From NCBI GenBank assembly GCA_945869245.1, contig CAMBOY010000207.1, positions 1 through 5,650 of the forward strand: a DNA stretch of 5,650 nucleotides, in the 5' to 3' direction. Below the pieces are notes generated by a model. That model ran no database searches. It was given only the letters and a program-made list of their open reading frames with translations, and was not told the DNA's origin. The position numbers and the translations under genes were made by a program. Numbering within the stretch: the stretch's first letter is position 1; the number at the start of each line of letters is the position of its first letter. The stretch comes from Hydrogenophaga intermedia. GTDB lineage: Bacteria > Pseudomonadota > Gammaproteobacteria > Burkholderiales > Burkholderiaceae_C. Shown here one piece after another: positions 1 to 5,650 of the stretch.

Positions 1-2
1 CC

Positions 3-62
3 TTGCTGCCATTTCGCTGGCTGGTGGCGCGGCTGCAGGGCTTTAGTCCTGCGCCGCGCTGA
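3..62 (+). CDS. possible C-terminal tail of a plus-strand gene (partial)
   Basis: The first bases of the window are open in the third plus frame and read as a short tail LLPFRWLVARLQGFSPAPR followed by TGA at 60-62. Codon third positions in this frame are mostly G or C, as in the neighbouring genes, and the hydrophobic-then-basic composition would suit the end of a membrane protein. If real, the gene converges with the Smr gene and overlaps its 3' end by about 20 bp. Only 19 residues are visible, so no family can be named. The second plus frame also ends at a stop (44-46) but has a poorer codon pattern. This is a guess from frame quality only. Confidence 0.25.
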   Translation: MLPFRWLVARLQGFSPAPR

Positions 63-714
63 GCAGCACCACCAAGGCGCCAGCGCCGCCTTCGGCCGGG
101 CGCGCCTGCACAAAAGCCAGCACCTCGCGTTTTTGTACCAGCCAGCGCAGCACCCGCCGCTTGAGCACTGGTTCGCGCCCGGGTGAGCCCAGCCCTTTGC
201 CGTGCACCACCCGCACGCAGCGGATGCCGTGTTGGTGGCAGGTGCGGATGAAGTCGCCCAGCGCATCGCGCGCCTCGTCGGTGCGGTGGCCATGCAGATC
301 GAGCTGGCGCTGAATCGCCCAGCGCCCCTCGCGCAGCTTGCGCACCACGTCCGGGCCGAGCCCCTTGCGGCTGTAGCTCAGGCAGTCGTCGGTGTGCAGC
401 AGCGTCTCGACATCAAACTCATCGGAGAGCGCTTCGCGCATCACCTCGGCCTCGTCGCGCTGTGTCTGTACCGGCAGCGGGTCCACCGGCGGCGACGGCA
501 GCAGCGCGCGTTGGCTCGGCCGCAGCGGGCGCACCGGGCCGACCGCGCGCGCAAACCATTCGCGCTCGGCCTGCTGCTGGCGGCGCAGCGCTTCGGCGCG
601 TGCCTGCTCGAGCGCGCGCGCAGCGGCCTCGGCGCGCAGCTGCTCGCGCACCCGCTGCAGATCGGCCCAAGCGGTCAGACGCATGCCTTGGTTCATAGCG
701 GCATTGTCTGGCAT
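43..714 (-). CDS. Smr domain protein (Smr/MutS family putative endonuclease)
   Basis: This is a stand-alone Smr-domain protein of about 223 residues. Small Smr proteins resemble the C-terminal domain of MutS2 and several act as DNA-nicking or RNA endonucleases; which applies here cannot be told from sequence. The Smr domain fills the C-terminal half: the hallmark LDLHG lies at residues 138-142 (H141) and the second motif HGKG at 171-174, followed by the usual helix and a terminal strand ending LVVLL. Residues 15-55 are rich in Ala, Arg, Glu and Gln and probably form a long charged helix, as is common in proteobacterial members. The start is uncertain. ATG codons at 714, 696 and 684 and a TTG at 744 are all in frame, and none has a good Shine-Dalgarno sequence. 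The ATG at 684 (MRLTAWADL) may align best with relatives. The gene lies 83 bp downstream of radC on the same strand and may be cotranscribed with it. Confidence 0.9.
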   Translation of the reverse strand: MPDNAAMNQGMRLTAWADLQRVREQLRAEAAARALEQARAEALRRQQQAEREWFARAVGPVRPLRPSQRALLPSPPVDPLPVQTQRDEAEVMREALSDEFDVETLLHTDDCLSYSRKGLGPDVVRKLREGRWAIQRQLDLHGHRTDEARDALGDFIRTCHQHGIRCVRVVHGKGLGSPGREPVLKRRVLRWLVQKREVLAFVQARPAEGGAGALVVLLSAAQD

Positions 715-734
715 GTGCAACGGCAGAGTGCCAC

Positions 735-784
735 GCACGGGCAATCGGCACGTGCGACGCTGCGTTCACGGGCAATCGACCGTG
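735..784. repeat. two 12-bp direct repeats, each within a small hairpin, between radC and the Smr gene
   Basis: The sequence CACGGGCAATCG occurs at 736-747 and again at 767-778, 31 bp apart. Each copy sits inside its own inverted repeat: CGCACG (734-739) pairs with CGTGCG (751-756), and CACGG (767-771) pairs with CCGTG (780-784). The loops share GCAATCG. The pair lies downstream of radC and upstream of the Smr gene on their transcribed strand, so in mRNA it would form two consecutive stem-loops with CGATTGC in the loops. No T-run follows either, so they are not classic terminators. They could be REP-like palindromes, an RNA-processing or stability element, or a binding site; the sequence does not decide. 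Confidence 0.6.
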
Positions 785-797
785 CACCGACACGCGC

Positions 798-1490
798 TCA
801 GACCAGTCCCATCTCCGCCATAGAGCAGGCTTCGGTGCGCGTGACCACAAAATGGTCGAGCACCCGCACATCCACCAGGGCCAGTGCGGCCTTGAGGGTT
901 TGCGTCAGGGTCTCGTCTGCGCGCGAGGGCCGCGCTTCGCCGCTGGGGTGGTTGTGCGCCAGCACCACCGCTGCGGCGTGGTGGTGCAGCGCGCGCAACA
1001 CCACCTCGCGCGGGTAGACGCTGGTCTGGTTGAGCGTGCCGCGAAACAGCTCTTCGAGTGCAATCAGACGGTTCTGACTGTCCAGAAACAGCACCGCAAA
1101 CACCTCGTGGGCGCGTCCGCCCATCTGCAGCTGCAGGTATTCGCGCACCGCCACCGGGCTGTTGAACAGGGGCTGTTCGCGCAGGCCGTGCTGCAGCGCG
1201 CGGCGCGCCAAGGCCATCACCGCCATCAGCTCGGCGCGCTTGGCCGGACCCAGACCTTTGATGCGGGCGAGCGCAGCCGGCGCGGCGTGCAGCAGGCCGC
1301 CCACGCCGCCAAAGGTGTCCAGCAGCTCCTGGGCCAGCAGCAGCACGTGTTTGCCCTGAATGCCGGTGCGCAGCAGCAGCGCCAGCAGCTCGGCGTCGCT
1401 CAAGGCCTCAGGTCCACGGGCCAGCAGTTTTTCGCGCGGTCGCGATTCGGCCGGCAGGCCCAGCAGGCCCGGCTTGGTGATCTCGTTCAT
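798..1490 (-). CDS. radC: RadC family protein (JAB/MPN metalloprotease-like fold)
   Basis: This 230-residue protein is a full-length RadC (UPF0758) family member. Despite its name, a role in recombinational repair has not held up in E. coli; the fold is a JAB1/MPN zinc hydrolase-like domain whose substrate is not established. An N-terminal region (residues 1-60, with PREKLLARGPEALSDAELLA) leads to a helix-hairpin-helix segment around 73-97 (ARIKGLGPAKRAEL). The C-terminal RadC domain carries E129 and the signature HNHPSG at 179-184 with D192 after it, the expected metal ligands H179, H181 and D192. It ends ACSMAEMGLV. The ATG at 1490 is chosen because AGGGAG lies five bases upstream and the protein begins as RadC proteins usually do; the frame stays open far upstream antisense to fkpB, but that part is not RadC-like. 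It is divergent from fkpB and first in a probable radC-smr unit. Confidence 0.95.
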   Translation of the reverse strand: MNEITKPGLLGLPAESRPREKLLARGPEALSDAELLALLLRTGIQGKHVLLLAQELLDTFGGVGGLLHAAPAALARIKGLGPAKRAELMAVMALARRALQHGLREQPLFNSPVAVREYLQLQMGGRAHEVFAVLFLDSQNRLIALEELFRGTLNQTSVYPREVVLRALHHHAAAVVLAHNHPSGEARPSRADETLTQTLKAALALVDVRVLDHFVVTRTEACSMAEMGLV

Positions 1491-1619
1491 GTCCACTCCC
1501 TGAAAGCGCCGCGGATGATCCCGTCTGTTGGCGCTCTTTCTACAATAGCAGCTTTGCCGGCGGGCTTTGTTGCGCCCCCGGAGCCCGGCGCTCTCTTGTG
1601 CCCATTTTTGGTGACCTCC
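1491..1619. promoter_or_regulatory. divergent intergenic region of radC and fkpB-ispH
   Basis: This 129-bp spacer must hold the promoters of both radC (minus) and fkpB-ispH (plus). The clearest element is CTACAATAG at 1540-1548. It reads TACAAT (1541-1546) on the plus strand, five of six bases matching the sigma70 -10 consensus, and TATTGT on the minus strand, so one short segment could serve both directions. I see no good -35 hexamer at 16-18 bp spacing for either. A plus transcript starting about seven bases after TACAAT would have a leader of roughly 65 nt, in which CGGGCT (1561-1566) can pair with AGCCCG (1582-1587). The start sites are inferred. Confidence 0.4.
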
Positions 1620-2069
1620 ATGCCCGCCGTCGAATCCGGTTCGTTTCTGACCCTGCACTACCGCATGTCCGGGCCTGATGGCCGCGACATCATCAACACC
1701 TTTGACGACCGCCAGCCCGCCACGCTGAGCTTGGGATCGGGTCAGCTGTCGCCCGCGATCGAAGCCCGCCTCATGGGCTGGGAGGAGGGCAGTCACCAGG
1801 TGATTGAACTCGCCGCTGGCGAGGCCTTTGGCCCGCGCCAGTCTGAGCTGGTGCAGTGGGTGGCGCGCAAGCTGCTCAACCAGCTGGGCGACCCGTTGGA
1901 GCAATACACCCTGGGCGATGTGGTGCAGTTCCCCACGCCCGATGGCCTGGGCAGCTACGCGGGCACCGCCTTGCAGGTGCGCGAGGACGGCGCGGTGCAA
2001 TTCGACTTCAACCACCCGCTGGCCGGCCAGCCGGTGCGGTTTGAAGTCCAGATCATCGGGGTGCTGTGA
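1620..2069 (+). CDS. fkpB: FKBP-type peptidyl-prolyl cis-trans isomerase, SlpA/FkpB type
   Basis: This 149-residue cytoplasmic protein belongs to the SlyD/SlpA-like FKBP group, which catalyses cis-trans isomerisation of prolyl bonds and, through the inserted IF domain, also acts as a chaperone. E. coli FkpB has the same length. The FKBP core is at about residues 7-70 (FLTLHYRMSGPDGRDI..., with ALSP-type strand LSLGSGQLSPAIEARLMG and AFG at 69-71), the IF insert at about 72-120, and the diagnostic DFNHPLAG at 129-136 before the last strand. There is no signal peptide. The ATG at 1620 is preferred because GGTGA (1610-1614) lies five bases upstream and the N-terminus matches family length; an in-frame ATG at 1515 would add 35 residues unlike the family. 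The stop overlaps the ispH start by one base, the same fkpB-ispH pairing seen in E. coli. Confidence 0.95.
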   Translation: MPAVESGSFLTLHYRMSGPDGRDIINTFDDRQPATLSLGSGQLSPAIEARLMGWEEGSHQVIELAAGEAFGPRQSELVQWVARKLLNQLGDPLEQYTLGDVVQFPTPDGLGSYAGTALQVREDGAVQFDFNHPLAGQPVRFEVQIIGVL

Positions 2070-3025
2070 TGGAGCCTACCTTGAACACCGACGCCGAAGT
2101 GTTGCTGGCCGAGCCACGCGGCTTTTGCGCCGGGGTGGATCGCGCCATCGACATCGTCGAGCGCGCACTGCTCAAGTTTGGCCGCCCGATTTATGTGCGC
2201 CACGAAATTGTGCACAACACCTATGTGGTCAACGACCTCAAAGTCAAGGGCGCGATTTTTATTGAAGATTTGGCTGAGGTGCCGCCCGGCGCCACCTTGG
2301 TGTTTTCCGCCCACGGCGTGAGCAAAGCGGTGCAGGCCGAGGCGCGGGCGCGCGGCTTTCAGATCTTTGACGCCACCTGCCCGCTGGTCACCAAGGTGCA
2401 TGTTGAGGTGGCCAAGCTGCACCGCGAGGGCTACGAATTCATCATGATCGGTCACAAAGGTCACCCCGAAGTCGAAGGCACCATGGGGCAGCTCGACTAC
2501 GGCATCCACTTGGTCGAAGAGGTGGCCGATGTGGCCCGGGTGGAGCCGCTGCAGACCGCGCGGCTGGCGGTGGTGACCCAAACCACGCTGTCGGTGGACG
2601 ACACCGCCGAGATGTTGGCCGCGATCAAAGCGCGCTTTCCGAGCGTGCGCGAGCCCAAGAAACAGGACATTTGCTACGCCACCCAGAACCGGCAGGACGC
2701 GGTCAAGCTGTTGAGCCCACAGGTGGATGTCATTGTGGTGGTGGGCAGCCCCACCAGTTCCAACAGCAACCGCCTGCGCGAGGTCTCTCAGCGCCTGGGC
2801 ACACCGGCTTACATGGTGGACAACGCCGACGAGCTACAGGCCGAGTGGTTCACCGGTTTCTCGCGGGTCGGACTCACCGCCGGGGCCTCCGCCCCCGACA
2901 TCCTGGTGCAGCAGGTGATTGAGCGCCTGCGCGCACTGGGCGCCATCTCGGTGCGCAAGCTCGACGGCATCACCGAGACGGTGAAGTTTCCGCTGCCCAA
3001 AGGGCTCAAGCTCGGCGAGGCCTGA
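2069..3025 (+). CDS. ispH: 4-hydroxy-3-methylbut-2-enyl diphosphate reductase (IspH/LytB)
   Basis: IspH carries out the last step of the non-mevalonate (MEP) isoprenoid pathway, reducing HMBPP to a mixture of IPP and DMAPP with a 4Fe-4S cluster. This 318-residue protein has the three cluster cysteines: C20 (PRGFCAGVDRA), C104 (DATCPLVTKVH) and C202 (DICYATQNRQ). Substrate-binding and catalytic residues are in place: H49 (VHN), H82 (SAHGVS), H132 and the proton-relay E134 (GHPEVEGT), the SSNSNRL stretch and TAGASAPD. It is full length and runs smoothly into a family-typical C-terminus (VKFPLPKGLKL). The ATG at 2069 overlaps the fkpB stop as TGATG, with GGGGTG five bases upstream; a GTG directly before it adds one residue and is less likely. 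It should be translationally coupled to fkpB. As an essential enzyme in bacteria using only the MEP route, it is expected to be intact, and it is. Confidence 0.98.
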   Translation: MEPTLNTDAEVLLAEPRGFCAGVDRAIDIVERALLKFGRPIYVRHEIVHNTYVVNDLKVKGAIFIEDLAEVPPGATLVFSAHGVSKAVQAEARARGFQIFDATCPLVTKVHVEVAKLHREGYEFIMIGHKGHPEVEGTMGQLDYGIHLVEEVADVARVEPLQTARLAVVTQTTLSVDDTAEMLAAIKARFPSVREPKKQDICYATQNRQDAVKLLSPQVDVIVVVGSPTSSNSNRLREVSQRLGTPAYMVDNADELQAEWFTGFSRVGLTAGASAPDILVQQVIERLRALGAISVRKLDGITETVKFPLPKGLKLGEA

Positions 3026-3039
3026 GCCCACACGACTCC

Positions 3040-3045
3040 TACAAT
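3040..3045 (+). promoter_or_regulatory. -10 box (TACAAT) for a near-leaderless serS promoter
   Basis: TACAAT lies between the ispH stop and the serS ATG, with only seven bases (3046-3052) between the hexamer and the start codon. A transcript starting at the usual distance would begin at or next to the A of the ATG. No Shine-Dalgarno sequence is present before serS, which fits a leaderless message. No convincing -35 hexamer is seen at normal spacing, which would fall in the last ispH codons (about 3016-3023). The call is inference from position and sequence. Confidence 0.45.
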
Positions 3046-3052
3046 TGGCACC

Positions 3053-4363
<1,311 letters not shown>

Positions 4364-4384
4364 TTTTTATCGAATAAAAGTAAA

Positions 4385-4414
4385 AAAGCCCACCCAAGTG
4401 ATTGGGTGGGCTTT
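4385..4414. terminator. bidirectional rho-independent terminator between serS and tRNA-Ser
   Basis: A perfect 13-bp stem pairs AAAGCCCACCCAA (4385-4397) with TTGGGTGGGCTTT (4402-4414) around a four-base GTGA loop. On the minus strand the stem runs into TTTTTTACTTTTATT, a strong T-tract that suits termination of the tRNA-Ser transcript, whose CCA end lies eight bases upstream. On the plus strand the tail is TTTACTATTTC, weaker but still suitable for serS, 21 bp after its stop. One hairpin can therefore serve both converging units. Confidence 0.9.
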
Positions 4415-4422
4415 ACTATTTC

Positions 4423-4514
4423 TGGCGGAGAGAGAGGGATTCGAACCCTCGGTACAGGAGAACCTGTACGCCGGATTTCGAATCCGGTGCATTCGACCAC
4501 TCTGCCATCTCTCC
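4423..4514 (-). tRNA. tRNA-Ser, anticodon CGA (reads UCG)
   Basis: The minus strand folds into a 92-nt tRNA including the encoded CCA (TGG at 4423-4425 on the plus strand). The acceptor stem is GGAGAGA with TCTCTCC, followed by discriminator G73, the serine type. The anticodon stem CCGGA/TCCGG closes loop TTCGAAA with CGA at 4478-4480. The long class II variable arm has a 7-bp stem GTACAGG/CCTGTAC with a TTCT loop, and the T arm is GAGGG-TTCGAAT-CCCTC. The long variable arm and G73 are SerRS identity elements. The gene is convergent with serS and is followed at eight bases by the shared terminator. Confidence 0.97.
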
Positions 4515-4519
4515 GTGTC

Positions 4520-4549
4520 GAAGCCCGCGATTCTAGCAGGCTTCTTTTG
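4520..4549 (+). terminator. terminator-like hairpin over the tRNA-Ser promoter
   Basis: GAAGCC (4520-4525) pairs with GGCTTC (4539-4544), extended inward past one mismatch by GC/GC, around a seven-base loop, and is followed on the plus strand by TTTTG. This has the layout of an intrinsic terminator. It would stop transcripts reading out of serS across the tRNA before they reach the kinase gene. The T-run is short, so activity may be modest, and the symmetry may partly be chance. Confidence 0.4.
4530..4535 (-). promoter_or_regulatory. -10 box (TAGAAT) of the tRNA-Ser promoter
   Basis: On the minus strand TAGAAT lies 15 bases upstream of the tRNA 5' end, followed by CGCGGGC, a G+C-rich discriminator of the kind found at stringently controlled stable-RNA promoters. 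The inferred start is about ten bases before the mature tRNA. No strong -35 hexamer is seen; CAAATC at 17-bp spacing is a poor match. The -10 box lies in the loop of the plus-strand hairpin at 4520-4544. Confidence 0.45.
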
Positions 4550-4573
4550 TGCGATTTGCGCCCCGAACAACAC

Positions 4574-5650
4574 ATGAATGCACACAGTGTGTCTGCGCTG
4601 CCGCCGCAGACGGTGGTAGACACCGACCTCGATACCCGCAGCTGGGTGGACAGCAAGCTCACCGCGTTGTTGATGGGCAGTGGCGTGTCGCCCTTGCTCG
4701 CCACAGGGGCAGGGCTGCCCTTGGTGACTTGGCTGATGTGGGGGGCGGTAGATCAGCGCGGCCTGGTGCTGTGGGCGGGCACCACCGGGGTGTTTTTGGT
4801 GTTTCGCTTGTATGTGTTTTGGGACTACCAGCGCCGTTTTGCCGAGGCTGGGGTACAGGCGCGGGTGGCTTTTTTGCGCCGCTACGGCTGGACTTGGGGT
4901 GCTGCGGGCGTCTTGTGGGGCATGCCAGCTGGCTTGGTGATGCTCAGCGGCGACGTCGACACCTTGTTTGTGGTGGGCGTGCTCGTGATGGGCCATGCGG
5001 TGCTGTCGCTGATCACCTTCAGTGTGCAGTTGCGGGTGTTCCAGTGGTACACCAACTGCCTGATCGCTACCGTGATGCTGTCTATCCTGGCGCCGGTGCT
5101 GGTCGGCCACCCCCTGTTGATCGACCCCAGCATCATGGTGGGGCTGAGCGCGTTGTTGATGATCTTCTGGTGGCTGCTGATTTCGGCCGGCAGCCGCATG
5201 TACGAGGTGCACCGGGCCAACTTCGAGCTGCAGCTGTCCAACGAACGCCTCATCACCTCGCTGCAAGAGCAAAAGCGTGCAGCCTTACAGGCGGTGGCCA
5301 CCAAAAACCGGTTCTTGGCCTCGACCGCACAGGATTTGCGCCAACCGGTGCACGCCCTGGGGTTGTACGCGGGGTGGTTGGAGTCGGATCCGCAGATGGT
5401 CACCGACGTCGCCCCCAAAATTGTCGACGCCACCCGTGCGGTCAATCAGCTGTTCGACTCTTTGTTCGACCTCACCCGCATCGATGCCGGCGAATACAAG
5501 TTGCAGTGGCACAGTGTGGATGTGGGCGTGCTGCTGGGCGATGTGCACATGCAGTTCATTGACACCGCGCGCGCCAAAGGCGTGGGCTTGCGGGTGCGTC
5601 ATTCGCACGGCAAGGTGTGGTCCGATCCCTTGATCCTGTCGCGTATTGTG
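4574..5650 (+). CDS. membrane sensor histidine kinase with a Gln in place of the H-box His (3' end beyond window)
   Basis: The gene is open to the right edge, with 359 residues visible and no internal stop. Residues 1-35 are probably cytoplasmic. Six hydrophobic segments follow, at about 37-60, 64-83, 104-125, 129-152, 160-179 and 187-206, forming an integral-membrane sensor without a large periplasmic domain. A charged linker helix (207-245, with LQLSNERLITSLQEQK) leads to a HisKA dimerisation domain (246-310) with KNRFLAS, DLRQPVHALGLY and LFDLTRIDAGEYKLQW. Relatives of this group carry a His in ..A-H-D-L-R-Q-P..; here residue 253 is Gln (CAG at 5330-5332), so the canonical phosphoacceptor is missing. 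H260 is the second, structural His of RQPxHAL. The ATPase domain begins near the edge (WSDPLILSRIV, where the N-box would follow). Many relatives are hybrid kinases with a C-terminal receiver; that part is not visible. The ATG at 4574 has no clear ribosome binding site; TTG codons at 4556 and 4547 are in-frame alternatives. The signal sensed is unknown. Confidence 0.88.
   Translation, partial: MNAHSVSALPPQTVVDTDLDTRSWVDSKLTALLMGSGVSPLLATGAGLPLVTWLMWGAVDQRGLVLWAGTTGVFLVFRLYVFWDYQRRFAEAGVQARVAFLRRYGWTWGAAGVLWGMPAGLVMLSGDVDTLFVVGVLVMGHAVLSLITFSVQLRVFQWYTNCLIATVMLSILAPVLVGHPLLIDPSIMVGLSALLMIFWWLLISAGSRMYEVHRANFELQLSNERLITSLQEQKRAALQAVATKNRFLASTAQDLRQPVHALGLYAGWLESDPQMVTDVAPKIVDATRAVNQLFDSLFDLTRIDAGEYKLQWHSVDVGVLLGDVHMQFIDTARAKGVGLRVRHSHGKVWSDPLILSRIV

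Noticed and set aside
715..744. TTG start for the Smr gene at 744
   Set aside because: It would add ten residues from the repeat-bearing spacer and has no ribosome binding site; the downstream ATG codons are more plausible.
202..1017. Plus-strand open frame antisense to the Smr and radC genes
   Set aside because: It spans two well-supported minus-strand genes and their spacer, with a low-complexity Ala/Arg/Gln product and no family resemblance.
1561..1587. Hairpin in the fkpB leader as a riboswitch or attenuator
   Set aside because: Only a six-bp stem with a 15-base loop and no T-run or alternative structure; too weak to call.
852..1619. Long plus-strand open frame antisense to radC, continuous with fkpB
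   Set aside because: It reads as a His/Gln/Arg/Ala-rich shadow of the radC reading frame with no domain; the true fkpB start is the ATG at 1620. High G+C content keeps antisense frames open.
1491..2015. Upstream extension of the radC frame, antisense to fkpB
   Set aside because: The extension is not RadC-like, while the ATG at 1490 has a good ribosome binding site and gives a normal-length protein.
4367..5272. 301-codon minus-strand open frame across the terminator, tRNA and kinase gene
   Set aside because: It runs through a tRNA gene and a terminator, and its His/Gln-rich product is the mirror of the kinase coding strand.
4549..5562. Plus-strand open frame overlapping the kinase gene in another frame
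   Set aside because: Its product is Arg/Gly/Ala/His-rich with no domain, whereas the 4574 frame gives clear TM helices and a HisKA domain to the window edge.

Overview
The window looks like chromosomal DNA of a beta-proteobacterium, most likely from the Comamonadaceae or a close relative. This rests on the high G+C content, strong G/C preference at third codon positions, the style of the protein sequences, and the gene order radC <> fkpB(slpA)-ispH-serS. The family assignment is an inference from general appearance, not a search result. Most of the window is conserved housekeeping sequence, with no sign of phage, insertion sequences or CRISPR.

Layout from left to right. A few bases at the left edge may be the end of a plus-strand gene. 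Two genes then lie on the minus strand: radC (798-1490), followed downstream by an Smr-domain endonuclease-like gene (43-714). The 83-bp spacer between them carries two copies of a 12-bp repeat, each forming a small hairpin. A 129-bp divergent intergenic region (1491-1619) separates radC from the plus-strand genes. These are an FKBP-type prolyl isomerase (fkpB/slpA, 1620-2069) and ispH (2069-3025), which overlap by one base (TGATG) and are almost certainly cotranscribed. serS (seryl-tRNA synthetase, 3053-4363) follows after 27 bp. It has a TACAAT -10 box so close to its ATG that a leaderless transcript is plausible.

Right of serS is a long bidirectional hairpin terminator, then a minus-strand tRNA-Ser with anticodon CGA (4423-4514). 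The tRNA is thus convergent with the gene for the enzyme that charges it. A plus-strand gene (4574 to the right edge, open) encodes a six-TM membrane sensor with a histidine-kinase dimerisation domain. Its H-box histidine is replaced by glutamine (Q253) in an otherwise well-conserved ..DLRQPVHALGLY.. context. This is the most unusual feature of the window, because it predicts a kinase that cannot autophosphorylate at the canonical site.

Functionally the window mixes isoprenoid precursor synthesis (IspH, a 4Fe-4S enzyme), protein folding (FkpB), translation (SerRS and its substrate tRNA), a RadC/Smr pair with links to DNA or RNA metabolism, and one signalling protein. I see no obviously novel multi-gene system. 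The observations worth following are the degenerate kinase, the synthetase/tRNA arrangement, the possible leaderless start and the hairpin repeats.
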